From: Narthecium ossifragum
Lineage: Eukaryota; Streptophyta; Magnoliopsida; Dioscoreales; Nartheciaceae
DNA length: 64,000 bases
Direction of reading: 5' to 3'
Assembly (NCBI GenBank): GCA_963920575.1
Contig: OY986969.1
Span: forward strand, 15,919,288-15,983,287
The translations under genes and the position numbers were made by a program. Every line of letters starts with the position of its first letter. Within the stretch, counting starts at the first letter, position 1. Positions 44,843 through 57,617 of this stretch are shown here, piece by piece. The notes under the pieces were generated by a model, which saw nothing but the letters and a program-made list of their open reading frames with translations, did not search any database and had not been told where the DNA came from.

Positions 44843-45535
44843 CTAAGCATCACAAGCACTAAATTCATCGACACATGCATCATACATGTTAGGCTCATCA
44901 ACATGCACATCATGGGAAGTAGCAACATAAGTATCATGCACATAATCATCATAAGCACTAGGATAAGAGTAGAAAGGCTCATTGTGTTGCAGATAGCTGT
45001 TGGACGTTAAGGCAACAGTGGGATGCTTGTAGGATTTGGCATCGGTATGATCATGATATTCATCCCAGTGCCCCGGAATCGTCTGTGTACGAGTCGTCTC
45101 AACAAGCTCATCCAAATGCTTCATAGCCTCATCATGATCAATCTGCAAAAACTCACGTTTGCATCTTGTTGCAAGAATTTGACGTTCATGCTCAGTTAAT
45201 CCATAATAAAAATAGCTAACTAAACGCCAACTAGCATAACCATGTTGAGGGTATGAAACTATTAAACTGTTAAATCGCTGCCATGCATCACGTAATGTCT
45301 CATCATTCTTTTGTGCAAAGGATGAAATCTTTCTTTTCAATGCGTTAATCATATAATTAGGAAGATACTCATTGACAGAAACATGACTCATTCTATTCTC
45401 CAAGCTCAATTCATATATACTTTTCTTACTAACTGTTGTTTGAGACATTCCATCTCTCGACTTCATAGAACATGATCTCAAATAGTCTTGATATAATTCA
45501 TTTTCCATCCTTTTTTTCAGTTTTTTTTTCACCAA
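44843..45535 (-). pseudogene. gag: Athila-like gag fragment, reversed
   Basis: This 230-codon frame contains the retrotransposon gag core (FAQKNDETLRDAWQRFNSL, ASWRLVSYFYYGL), matching residues 185-225 of the gag at 14382. The segment after it becomes Tyr/Asp/His-rich. There is no protease or pol in this fragment. It follows the LTR at 45653-47139 as gag should on the minus strand. Confidence 0.8.
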
Positions 45536-45618
45536 GTAAAAATAAAACTAAAAATTGAAATAAAACTAAAAATAAAATAAAGCAAACTAAGGAAAAAGAA
45601 ATAAAAATACAAAGAAAA

Positions 45619-45637
45619 GGGAACAGAGTTACCGCCA
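45619..45637 (-). other. Candidate variant primer-binding site
   Basis: TGGCGGTAACTCTGTTCCC on the minus strand sits where the primer site of the other Athila-type elements lies, but only TGGCG is shared. The matching tRNA is not identified. Confidence 0.35.
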
Positions 45638-45652
45638 GATCGGTTACAAACG

Positions 45653-47139
45653 TGGTCGTTAAAACGTTGCAAACTCAATCAAATATTAAATTTATATCCT
45701 TATTCAATCACTAAACTACTAGGTAGAAATAGCGGTAAAGTCGGGAGTCGATCTATAGGGAAAACGTTGGAAACTGAAATCAATTCTCAAAACCCTAAAA
45801 CTAAGGAAAAGAATCAAAGATAGAATAGAGTTATCTAAACTAATAAAGAAAAGAAATAAAAGGTTGATCAATTTGAATCAATGGATAAGTGACTTAGGAA
45901 TTACTCAATCCGCCCTATTTTCGCCTTCAATCTTCTCGAGTTATACTCTTGTTCACTTCTCTCAACATTATGGATCATATGGCTACAAGCTCACATGAAT
46001 CCCTAAAATAAGATTTATGTTCCTAACGGCATAGCCTATCTTTTTTGGCATAGATTGTCTTCGGTCCTACGATTATTTTAAGTTATACTACTCCTAATGA
46101 CTTTGGCACAACCTATCCTAGCTTAGCATAGCCTATCTCACTAGCAAACCATAAATCACATGAAAACCATCCTATGAATCTCTATAATCAATCACAAAAA
46201 TCATGTAGGACTGAAAATACGCCAAGGAACTCTGTTCTCTCAACTCTATTAACAATAAAAAGCAAATTCATAGGATCATGTCTTGAGAAGAATACTATGA
46301 TAGGGTTTCATGAATAATCCTAAGTATAATAACTAACAACTCATCTTTTTGATGAACGCCATCACCATCCACAAGATTCGAACCAAAGAAAATAGAAAAC
46401 TATGCTAGGGTTTCATGAATAATCCTAAGTATAATAACTAGCAACTCATCTTTTGGATGAACGCCATCACCATCCACATCCTCACTGTCTTCTCCTTAAT
46501 TCCCTCTCCAAAGATTGTCAAAAAGATGCTTATTTTCGGCCAACCAACACCTTCTTATAGGTGTATTCCTGGAATTAGGGTTTTGGGTTGAGTTGGACCT
46601 CTAGTGCAACTCGGATTTCCAAGTTTAATTCTGACAGCCTCTTCCGGTCGCAACTGGGTTCAACCCGTCCGGAATTTAGACATGTGCTCAACACGAAAGA
46701 TGTAGATTAGGAAGCTTTCTGTCTTTTCCCAAAGATTTGACATTATTTGGACTTATGTCGAATATTTGACGAATATACTTCTGAGCATCGACGGACCAGT
46801 TTTCCAGCAGCTATATATCTTTATCTTCTTCAAAACTGGTATTAAACCATCCGGCGTCTCACCAAATGTTCAACATGAAAGTTGTAGGTCTTGAAGTCTT
46901 CTACAACGTACTAAATTTCCAGAATATTTGGATTTACACAGAATATATATAGAATATTCTTCTTATAGGCGACGAAGCAGTCTTTATCACATAAATTCAT
47001 CCTTTTAGTCGAAATTCTTATATTTCTTCTCAAATCATGATTAACACTGAAATCAACTAACAAACTATTAAATACAACTACTCTAGGCCTAACAAAGGTA
47101 ATTTAATGGGTTTAATTATGAATATTTTGTAACTCATCA
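45653..47139 (-). repeat. Athila-like LTR, reversed
   Basis: On the minus strand it starts TGATGAGTTACAAAA immediately after a G-rich tract (47140-47150). Near its end it has a CCCTATAGATCGACTCCCG phrase related to the TCGACCCGGACTCCCGC of the LTR at 12542. The distal edge is approximate. Internal sequence lies on both sides of this one LTR: a 3' noncoding region at 47140-48255 and gag below 45619. Confidence 0.7.
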
Positions 47140-48255
47140 CACCCCCCAACTTACACTTTGCTAGTCCTCGAGCAAAGAAAAGATAAAAAGAAAGCAATAA
47201 ATCTAACTAGCCACTTTCGTAGGTCTCACGATTGCACTTAGCATGTGCAACAAGCCTTTAAACCCCTGGGTTACCCTAGTGGAGGAGTTATAGTCTCCTG
47301 AGGGTTTTCAGGGATGACACCCACAAACATCAATACATTCCCTTGGATATATATCATTTCAAATCAATCATAATACTCATCAACTCTAATGCATGAAATA
47401 GAAATAATATCCATGAATAAACCTTTTAAATCATAGTCATATAAAAATATAGTAAATAAAAACATGTCATAACATATTTCCAACACTTTAACATATTTAA
47501 TCATGACTAAAAACAACTTTAACACTCCTGTGTGTGACTAGGGTTCCACATGCTTCAGAGTGTCAATTATATCTAAACACTTCAACTATTCAAGATCACA
47601 ATCATATTCAAGCACATATTTTCCACTTATCACATAGCAATCTCTGTTTTTTTCATTTTCCTTTTCTTTTCTTTTTTTTTGCAGGAATTTCAACTGTTGT
47701 ACGCGAACACCACGCTGGTTAGGCACACTGCCCGGTTACTAAGTTGAAAAACCATTTTTTTTTTCTTTTTTTTCAAGAAATTCAACCGTTTTACGCGAAC
47801 ACCACGCTGGTTAGGCACACTGCCCGGTTACTAAGTTGAAAATCCTTTTTTTTTTCTTTTTTTTTCACATACTCAGATAATTGCATGTGTTCATGTATTT
47901 TCTGTGTCATGACATAAAATTGTAAACCTATCCCAGTATCATGCTCAGAATCTAATATCAACCCCTTAACATGTGGAAGTGAACATGTGCATTAGGATAT
48001 GTCAAGTTATCCTTAAATCATGGTAAAAGTGTTAAAGTATAGAAATAATATCATGCATAGCAAGAATTTACTATCCCTTATATGGCATACAAGTCTCAGA
48101 ATAATTCATAAGATAAATTTTTAAAATATGCACCTTTGTCAAATCATATCATAATTTCATTCTTTTGACATAATTCAATGGATGTATAATATTTGGTTAC
48201 CATAAAAAAAAAATATGAGCATGGAATTTATGAATGCTACCCCCAACTTAAATGT
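47140..48255 (-). other. 3' noncoding region of a reversed Athila-like element
   Basis: Its edges are two G-rich tracts on the minus strand (near 47140-47153 and 48240-48250). Inside are two copies (about 47684-47755 and 47770-47850) of a segment that can fold with a TTCAAC...GTTGAA closing stem. It matches in layout the regions at 23480-24680 and 59614-60780. Confidence 0.65.
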
Positions 48256-50742
48256 AGGGCTTCTACCTAGGTCTTTGATTGCTTCTCTTGTAAATTGATT
48301 CATGATGCATGTTCTTCATCTGGTAGATGTTTTTAGAGTTTGATTGTGACTTAATTGGGTTTTCTAAGCATTTATTCCAGGATTTTATCGTATCTCTGTT
48401 CTTCGATGAACAGTCGCGTTCAAGCTCGATTTGTGAGCTGTGTGAACATGATCTCGTGAAATGTTCAAGATGAAAATTGTAGATCATTGAGTTCTCTTTC
48501 GATTGCCGCTGTTTTCGTGATTTTTTGATTTATATACGATTTTTGGTGAATTGTTTTCTAAACTGCTGCGAAACAAAGATTTAGAAATTGATTAATAAAA
48601 TATGTAGAAATTAGACATCAATTAGATATGATTCTTGGGTTGCATGTTCCTAGTATGCTAATATACGTTTGCCCAAGTTTGATTTCCAATTCGACGTCGT
48701 TTGGACGTCGAATTGATAAGATTTCATCGCCTCTAACTAGGGTTTAATGTAGAAATCCAGGAATTAACTTGTTAGTGGATTCCTATGTTCTAATTAGTTC
48801 CTTGATGCATGCCTAGTAATTGATTGAAGCTTCATGCAATTTGATATGCTTTTTATCTGGATTTTTGGAAGTTTTTCTCGGATTTTACCGAAGCTCTGTT
48901 TTTCTACGAGCTGAGCTGTTCTAGCTCAGATCTGGGCTCGTACGTGCATGATCTTGTTTGATTATCAAGATCAACGTTGTAGATCATCGAATCTACTTTC
49001 AATTGACGCTTATTTCATAATTTGCGAATTTTTGTACGATTTATTATGAATTGTTCCCTGATCTGCGACGAAACTGAATCTTTGATAAAAGCTTGGGGTT
49101 TTGGTCGAAAATAGAGTTTTTATTGATCTATTTGCTTCGGTCTTCTCGTAGTAGATTGCTAAGGTTGTTAGATATCATGTATATGAATTCTAGGGTAATT
49201 ATGAAGGATTTATGCCGAGTTTTAAGCATGTGTAGCTCTGGGTTTCAATCATGCAAATATTATCTTTTCTCGCAATTAATGTTAATCTTGTTAGATTTAT
49301 GTGTGTATTTAATTGTGTAGAATAAGTGGGCTGACAGTATGCCTTTACCGCTTCATGGTTGAACCAAGGGAAATATGCCTCTTGGAATGTTTAGATAATT
49401 AAATGGGTCGAAGCTGTGGCCTAGTGTTGTTTAGTATATTTGTTGTTGATTGATGATTGTGTGGCCGAGGTTGTGCCCCATTGTAGAAATTGCGGTTGAC
49501 GGTTGTGGACGCCGTCGTAATGCCGAAATTTTGATTGAATGTGTTGTTGCGTGTTTATGGTCCGTGGGTGCTGTTATAATGTTGGATTATTGTAGTTTAG
49601 ACCTGTATCTGTTTTATGCATGTTTACCCCTTGGCGAGCCGTAGGCTATGCCTAGCCTTGTATTATGGATGGACATATTGTTGCATGTCCTGATCTATTA
49701 AATATGCGCGTGAGCATTGCATACATTTTGCTTGCATTAGAGGCATTAGGCTAGGTGGTAGGTGATGGTTTCGATCACCGATCCGGGGTTTCGGGTAGAC
49801 CGGATCTAGCCCTAGGACCGTGGTTTGGGGTAGTCGAGGATTAGGACGTGATTGTCATCAATGATTATGTTTGATATTATTCGAGGATTATTAGGTAGTC
49901 GGACTGGAATATTGTTGTTGAGGTTTAGAGGTCGTGTTGTTTCTCCAAGGCCAAGTGCTAAGGATGGATGTCGATGCGTTCCCTGACATGTGTGTCCCCA
50001 CGAGAGATGGTATGACTAGGCAGGGTGGTACATGGACAGGAGCCTGCATTCTTTGTTTCCTCTCGTTTGTTGGTGATCCCGCATGGTACCGTTCCCCTGT
50101 TGGTGCTTAGGGTGATCTTGGTAACATGTTCAAGAGAGAGGTTCATGATAGGAGTCCTTGGGACAGCGATAGGGTTATGGTACCCTTGGCATTCCTTAGA
50201 CTTAGGCGGAGAGACAATCCAGTTGTTGTTTTCCTCCCTTCAGTGTGAAGTAGAATAGCGTAGAACCCTATCGAGCTTTGTTGCTCACTCCTACCTGGGC
50301 TGCATCGGCGATGCAGATCGATGCAGTCCTTTCCTTTCAGGTGATCTTCTGGGCGTTGGCGCGCTATTCTCGAGGTGATCGCGGACTTGGAGTTTCGAGG
50401 ACTTCTTCTGCAGACAATTTATAGTTTCAAACATCAATGTATAATATGATATATCCGAGGACAAAAATGTATGATTATTAATTCAGTTGTATTTGAGAAA
50501 TGTTGTAACATATTTTAAGATAAACTTTGAATAATGTAATGATGTTGAACTTGAGATTGTAAAATGCATAGGTTCCTTGTGCTATAATTATAGAGGAGAT
50601 TCTGTCAAATTTTTGTGAACTGGAGGACTTGAATGTTTAAATTTATAGCAATTATATATTTTTTTGTGCCAATTGATGATGTAAACAGGTTTAGGTGGCT
50701 CACTCCCTGATCTGGATGGGTTTTCTGGGTCGGGGCGTGACA
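48256..50742 (+). repeat. 5'-truncated LTR of a decayed gypsy element
   Basis: It ends TCGGGGCGTGACA directly before a primer site. Its beginning is missing where the reversed Athila-like fragment abuts. A GTAGATCAT.GA.TCT.CTTTC.ATTG segment occurs twice (about 48478 and 48978), showing an internal duplication of about 500 bp. The TGACGGTTGTGGACGCCGTCGTAATGCC region resembles family S at 34627. ORFs within it look accidental. Confidence 0.75.
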
Positions 50743-50745
50743 GTT

Positions 50746-50757
50746 TAGTATCAGAGC
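50746..50757 (+). other. Primer-binding site, initiator-Met type
   Basis: TAGTATCAGAGC differs at one base from the common plant site TGGTATCAGAGC and lies 3 bp after the LTR end. Confidence 0.75.
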
Positions 50758-51403
50758 ATGTTGTAGATCCCAGGGATAGGATTAGGCTTGCGGTTAAGAT
50801 TTTGAGTGTGGAATAGGATAGTTCTAGGTCTAGAACATCCTTGCATGGTTGTTTGTGAATGCGTGTGATGTGCATTAGTTAGGTTGTTTGCTGTTGTGTT
50901 TTGGTTTTCGGTTGTGTCGTGACGCCTCAAGGGGAGGTGTGCACGCACACCGGCGCTGTCCGTTCCCTCGCCTGACAATGTATCTCCCCCGTACTGGATA
51001 TGAGTGAGTAGGGAATCGGACGGGTGTTGTCTTTGTACTTTCAAAGTCTCGAGAGGTGAACCTGTTAGGGTTTAGAGACGGCGTTGGAGATCCTTCGACA
51101 GTAGAGGACTGATTGAAGGAGGTGTCCCGGATCCTGGATGTTTTGGACATCCTGGAGTATTGCTTGCTTGGGAAGCCGTTGTTTTCTTGTCTTTCCAGGA
51201 AGCGATGTGTAGTGGCGCTTGTCGGGGCCACTAGGAACACTGTTGGTTGTGTGTTGAGAACAGTTCGCGTACTGTTCTCTGGCACCTACCCATGACGGGT
51301 GGGGTAGTTGGGAGTATCTTCCTCTGTTCTTGGTACTCACACCGCGTGGCAGCGCGCAGGTTGGTTGGATCATCTGGCTCAGTATGCTGGAGCGACAGCG
51401 GGG
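50758..51403 (+). pseudogene. Decayed internal region of the gypsy element, part 1
   Basis: This follows the primer site but shows no recognisable gag in any frame. It ends at the solo LTR at 51409. The GC content is higher than in the LTR. Confidence 0.4.
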
Positions 51404-51408
51404 GACGC

Positions 51409-53745
51409 TGTCGCGCCCCGAACCGCGAAAGCCCAACCGGGCCGGGCGACGCGAACCGGAACCTAACAAACGCAGAAGAAAAGCTGGCGAGGGTTCCCTC
51501 TAACCTATGGGTCTCTTTAGAAAATCATCAAAAACCCCCAATTAAAAGATAATAATTAACAAAACCTCTAACCACAGATTTAAGAACTCAAAAAGATTTA
51601 ATATACATATCCTCGGAGAGGGGGGAGTTCAAATACAACATTACTCCCGTGGGAGACTATCTAACATAGGATAAAAACTGTAAAGAATCACCACCTCTCA
51701 GACTCCACCTGGCGCCGCCGCACCGCCACCCAACTGCCCGGTAGGGGCCACGGAAGAAGAACTGACGCCTGCACCTGCAAAACGCAGCCCGGGTAGGAGT
51801 GAGCACTAAGCTCAGTAGGGATCTACACTACGACACAGAAGGAAGAGGGAAACGCAACAGTGTCGCCCTCAAGTAGGATCTGGATGTATACAGGGGTCCC
51901 ATAACCCCACCGCGTGTCCCTGAGGCCCAAGGGCAGCACTCCAACACTGGCGACACACAAGCTAAGTAGGCAACTTCACTACTCCCGGGTCAGCACAGCG
52001 GGACACCGGCTACACCTCAGCATCCGACTCGAGGTCAACACGACCTCTACAATCATCAAGCAACAAGTGTACCAGTCATCTAAGCCTATCATCGAATTGA
52101 CTGGACACCACAATTCAAACTGGGTCCAAACTACCCAATCCCGGTCCTAGGGCTAAGTCCGAGCTTCCAGCCTCGGGACGGCGACCCAAAGATCACCCAC
52201 GCCCTAACCAATGCAACTAATGCACACAACAATAATGCATGCTATGACATACACAGATAAGAAGCAGAGCATGCAACAGTATGTCAAGCATCATATAAGT
52301 CTACTGGATCGCTGCAGCGGTACTACCAACCGATGTCAGCCGATCCGCAGCGGGTCCCGGCATTACGACGGTACCACGACCGTCAACCGCGAACTCCTGC
52401 AACAGGAAGCAACTCCGAAAACCGCTGAATGAACAGTAACAATATAATATTATATTTTGAAATATAATATTATATTCAGACACCCAAAACCTCTACTTTG
52501 GGGCTAATTGATCCCGTCGATCTGACATCCAAACGACGTCGGATTCAAGATCCACCTTAGCCACCAGTAGGTGTATATACCAGGATCAACATATCCAAAA
52601 TTCATAATCATCCAACGGTTGGATTAATGGGAAAATGCTAATCAAAATCGTTAATCAAACTAACTTACCCATTAATTGCTGCAACGCAGCCCTCCAGCAA
52701 ACAATTCATAAGCAATCGTAGAAAACTCGAAAAATTACAAAATAGGATGGAATGGAAAGCTAACGAATAGATCTACAACTCTTATGTTTATGAAAAGCCA
52801 AGATCATGTACACGCCGGCCGAAAAACGCGCCGTAAGCCGGCTGTTCTTCAAGAACAGCAGAAAACCACAAATCCGAGCTTAATCATGGAATAAACCTAC
52901 TCAAATCTCAACTAAATAACATGAAACTTATATCAATAATTCTAATAGGCATAAGGAATCCAACAAAACAAGGATCAATAAGATCCAACGGCTAGATCTA
53001 GAGAAAACCCGAAATAAACATCAGTAGGTATAACCCTACCTAGTTGCGCTTTCCTCGGCTGATTCCCCGCGAATTGATCACTAACAAGCATCCAAACCAC
53101 TTCAGGGATCTTCCTCTCATTGCCACGAATCCAACGAGCCTTAGAACGCCGGAAAAGATGGTCGGAGGAGGGAGAACGGAGGTGAGGAAGTGGGCTGCCG
53201 GAAACAGGGGAAGAAGCAGAGGTTTCGGGAGAAGAAAGAAAGAGGAAGAAGAAAGGAGGAGAAGGAGGAAGAGGAGGGGAAGAAAAGGAGGGGAAAGGGG
53301 GAGGGGAAAGCCGGGGGAAGGGGGAAAAAGTGAGGGGAGGGGAGGGATAGTCCTCCCCCACTCTGACAGGGGAGAGCGACAGCCAGCGGTGGCCGTCCTC
53401 ACGAAGCAGAAAAGCCACCGACGCGAGTCCGATTGGTCGCTCCAAGGAGCGATCGATCGCTCGCGCCCTGGCTCGATCCCACCACCGACTCGCTCACGAG
53501 TCCGACCGATCGCTCCAAGGAGCGATCGATCGCTCGAGGGTCGTCAGCTGCCCAAAGGCAAGCTTCCGCGCGTCCGAGCTGGGATCTTCCGATCCCAGGT
53601 CCACCTAGTCAGTCTAAACAAGCATTAACACAAACAAGGCCGGTGTGTGCATACGCGGGTGTGAAACAAACCAACAAGGCGCAATTTACCAAATTGCCCT
53701 TGCGGTCTACAGCGAGCCTTAGGGGTAGAGGGACAGGTCCTCACA
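51409..53745 (-). mobile_element. Solo LTR, family S copy 4, TSD GA[C/T]GC
   Basis: The flanks GACGC (51404-51408) and GATGC (53746-53750) differ by one CpG-type change. The ends are TGTCGCGCCCCG and GGTCCTCACA. It is closest to copy 1: both have the GAGCGATCGATCGCTC sites, here near 53447-53459 and 53517-53535, and the purine tract (53150-53360). Confidence 0.88.
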
Positions 53746-55684
53746 GATGCCTTGGACTGTACTCCGGATGCTGAGACATATGACTTGAGGGTTGACACCG
53801 AACAGTTGGTCGGTGGTCGTGGTGAGTTTCGGGGTTGTCCCGGATTTCGTGAGATGGCAAGGTAGCCGTTGGCAAAGTACAGTGGTTTCGGCGTCAGGGT
53901 CGTGACAGTTCTTGTGAGAGGTAGCCTTGGCCGCCAGATTGAGAGGGAATCCACAGGGTGCTCGAGTGCTAGCCATCGGGTGGTTTTTCGTCGACGGTGC
54001 TGGTTGCGAGGGGCGCGAGACACTTACCGCAAAGCAGTCGGGCGTGACGCACGGCATGGAGCTGAGCAGTGGGTTGATACCTCAGTTGGGGCAGGTACCT
54101 GGGCCAGATGCGGGAACTCAGATTCTAGATAGGGCCTTGCCGGAGACGAGGCAGTGACCAGTCTTACCAGTGTTTCATGCACTTCTTGGCAAAGAGCACC
54201 TTCAGCAGCAGCTCGTTTCAGAGCCGACTTCCTCCAGCTTTCGGTGTGTCATGCGACTCGTGGTTTTCTTGTGGCACTGGGTGTTTCTCCCTTGTGACTC
54301 ATCCCTGTGTAGCTATGTTGGCTTGGGACTAGAGTCAGGTGTGGCTTTGGGAGTAGCCATCGATTTGGGACAAGAGCTTGGGTTGGTTGCTCTTGTCGGG
54401 GAGTTTGCTAGAGGTTGGAGACCTCTAGGTGTCCGTCGCCCACGTGTGGGACACATTGGGGTTCGACGGCTTCCTCGGTTTGCGCTGGTTGGTCGCGCAT
54501 CGAGTTGTGTTTGTTGGCCGTGAGAAGGTGTTGTGGGTACACCTGACGGCGTTGGTTTGCTCTCGTTGAAGGTCATGGGTTGGCGCGTCTTCTGATTGTC
54601 GAGAGCTGGGATTGTTCACTAGTCTGTGGTGAACTCCTCCCCCTTTTGTTTTGAGGGTGCTCGGGAGAGCAGGTTTTCCCTCGTGTTATTGTTTATGTAG
54701 TTGTCCTTTTGAGGAGCTTCTAGAATATTTTCGCTGGATTGCCGAGTTTGGACTCGAGGTTCGTTCGAAGTAATTCAGCCAGTGTCTTCAGTGAGCGCGT
54801 CGCAGAGACCTTAGGACCGAGTAGGCCGAGCTGTAGTTGGGGCAGATGCGACCGTCGAGGATGTGTGTTTGCTCTTCCGGACCATGAGCAGCTGGACCGC
54901 GTGCAGCAGTTTTCGTCGTCTCAGCAATTTTAGTAGTCACAACAACAGGATGTCCCCGAACCTTTCGTTCTCTGAGGAGTACGTACCCGTTGCAGTACAT
55001 CGCCGAGATACTCGTCAGCTCAGAGGTTTGTCGACCTTTTCGTAGGTCGGACTTCGCACAAGCGACAATATGATAAAGATTCGAGATTGTGAAATCCCGA
55101 TGATAGCTTTCAGTACGAGGTACAGATTGTGTCAGCGGTAGACAAATTATTTGATCCTGCTGAGCTTGAAGTAGATAGGTGACGGCAGAGATCAAAGATT
55201 GCATTCACGATTCAGCAGAGACACCTTCAGGACCACGAGACTATTGACCAGAGTGACCAGGAGGTTGGACGTCATTATCTTAAAGTCACTACGTCAATGC
55301 CTTTAAGGGTGATAGCAACTGGTAGTTGCTAGAAAGGTAGAAAGGTCTCGACCTTTCGGGTATTTCACCTTTCAATTTTGGCCAATGTCGTAGCTGTTAC
55401 CTCGAGCAGATGGGCCAGAGGAATTAGAGCAATATTAGCGACAGTGACAACCCGTCAGTAGCAGAGATGGAGGTAGTTATCCAGTTTAGACAACACTCGT
55501 TACTACTCAGAGGATGTCAGTATGTCAGTCCAGAGTGATGGTGATGTGAAGCGACGACACGAATCTTACGGAGGTCATGCCCAGATTGATGCCCAGCGTG
55601 TAGATGAGAGTCAGATAGCGTCAGCATGCAGTATGTTGTGTTTCAGAGGCCGAGCCTCAGTTCCAGAGTTGTGCAATGATGGCG
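53746..55684 (+). pseudogene. Decayed internal region of the gypsy element, part 2
   Basis: The segment is GC-rich with many short ORFs on both strands, none with a recognised domain. The last 150 bp contain TTTCAGAGGCCGAGCCTCAGTT, which recurs at 62998. It is probably gag and downstream sequence that is too decayed to assign. Confidence 0.4.
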
Positions 55685-57325
55685 TGAAGAGACGTGAAAA
55701 GTACATAAATTAACCCCTTAATTTACCTTTATTAGTCTTCGAGCAAGGTATTTCTAATAATCTTCATGGTATTTCAGGTACAAGAGTGTTCAACAGAAGT
55801 TAGATCAACTTTGGAGTTTAAACGAGCCTATTCGAGCACATTTAGGTACATGGGTCAACTTCAAAGATTAAATTGTACCTTCTCAACAAGAACCAAATAA
55901 TGTGCCATATATGATTGGAAAGCTCTGAAAGTCTAGTTTCTGGAGAATTTTACGGTTCATGATTCCGAGTTTCTTAGATGAAGTTATGGCATTTTTAGTA
56001 CCAATGCGCAGTGCTGAATGGCAAAAGAGATAATATGCAGAAAAGAAGATCGATCTTCTGTGTATAAAAGATCGATATTTGTACTGTAGCAGAGATGACA
56101 GAGAGCAGTAATTCAAAAGATCGATCTTCTCCCTATAGAAGATCGATCTTCTGCGGGCGCAACCAGTTTTACGAGATAAAAAGATCGATCTTCACCCCTA
56201 GAAGATCGATCTTTCAGTGCCAGTTAAGAAAAATGAAGGGCCCATATGTAATCCGAAGGGGAGAAGCTTGAGGGCTATAATTATTGGGGATTCCTTTGGA
56301 GAAGAAGAGGCTAAGGAAAGGGGCAACCCCCTTGGGCAAGGAAAGGAGCTCTCATCCAAGAGGGAGGAGATTGATGAAGAAGAGGAGGATCCATCTCTTC
56401 TTCATGGCTTCTCCATCGAAGATGAGTAGCTAATCTATCTACCTAGTGGAAAACCATGATGTTTTAGGTTTTATTTGTAGTTTTCTTTGGATTTGAATGT
56501 TGTAATCCTTATTGAGACAATAGTTGTTTGGATCTATGCTTACTTTCTATATCTTTGTAGTTGGATTCTAATGTTGGATGGATGGATTCTTTGGTATGCA
56601 TAAGCTAGAACCTTGTGCCCAATAAGTGTTTGTTGATATTCTCCAATGAGTATGTTGTGCTAGAACCATGACCACTTGTGTTGAAGGGAGTCTTGGCTCT
56701 AGGTTAGGGACTTGGTTGTGCTAGAACCACTCCAATCCACATCTAACCTAGCATCTATCCTATTTTTTATAGCATTTTGGATTCGAGATGCTAGAACCAC
56801 CACGATCCATTATCATATTCCATACAACCCGATTCCTTGCGATGAGATGATCCTAACCCGACCTCTCGTTGGCGATGATCGAAGCTAATCACTCGATCGT
56901 CGACTTTCTAGCATACACCTAGTGCGACGGATAGTCTTTAACCGGTTATTCGTTAGCGATGACCTTTGTTAGCCACAAGGTAGTCGATATTGTAGTGTCT
57001 CGATAGGATTGCGCATCTTGATCCATTAGAAAGCTACGATTGAGCCTAATTTGGATTGGGATTCCATAGGACCTCTTTCTATCAATTGAATCATTTACAT
57101 GCTTTTTTAGCTATCATATCCTAAAACCCAAAACCATTTCTTTTATTATCCTTGTAGGAACACTTAGATTGAGGTAAGTAGTTTAATTGTTTTCGTACAC
57201 ATTCCTTGTGGATTCGACTCGGACTCACCGCTAGCTACCCCCAAAGGTAGTTAGTTAAGAGTTTGATTATAAATTTCTAATTTTGATCGGGCGCGTTAAG
57301 CCGCGACACTTTCCATGTCCTATCA
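55685..57325 (+). repeat. 5' LTR of the non-autonomous element
   Basis: This 1641-bp LTR starts TGAAGAGACG and ends GTCCTATCA. GATCGATC-type pairs start at 56048/56070, 56119/56141 and 56183/56204. After them the 3' LTR has TATAAATA (61372-61379), but here about 19 bp are deleted at 56277 and only TATAATTA is left. Confidence 0.92.
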
Positions 57326-57331
57326 AAATTT

Positions 57332-57349
57332 TGGCGCCGTTGCCGGGGA
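57332..57349 (+). other. Primer-binding site, tRNA-Asp type
   Basis: TGGCGCCGTTGCCGGGGA is identical to the site at 14127-14144. Confidence 0.9.
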
Positions 57350-57617
57350 ATGCTATCGGAAATGATTGAAGTGCCTTGCTTAATCTAGTGTTTCTTATAA
57401 ATATCTTCAATTTTAAATTTGGTTTCATATCTTAAAAAAAAAAGAGTTGTACTTACAATTGCTATATCTTTGTGTTGATAGGAGACGCCTCTGGCAAGAC
57501 TTCGATGATCAAGATCAGCGACTGACGTCTCGTGCTTGGACCGACCCATTGTAAAGTATTTCTAACTTTTGGCTTGGTCCTTGTTTTTGTGATTGTATAT
57601 ACATAGCCGATGAGTAT

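Noticed and set aside
44482..44982. 166-codon Met/Leu-rich minus-strand ORF that looks membrane-like
   Set aside because: It is a frame-shifted reading of the His/Asp/Ala repeat region. The in-frame reading continues gag.
47680..47855. tRNA gene pair
   Set aside because: The fold looks cloverleaf-like, but there is no recognisable A/B box, anticodon arm length or CCA-side acceptor stem, and it lies in retrotransposon noncoding DNA.
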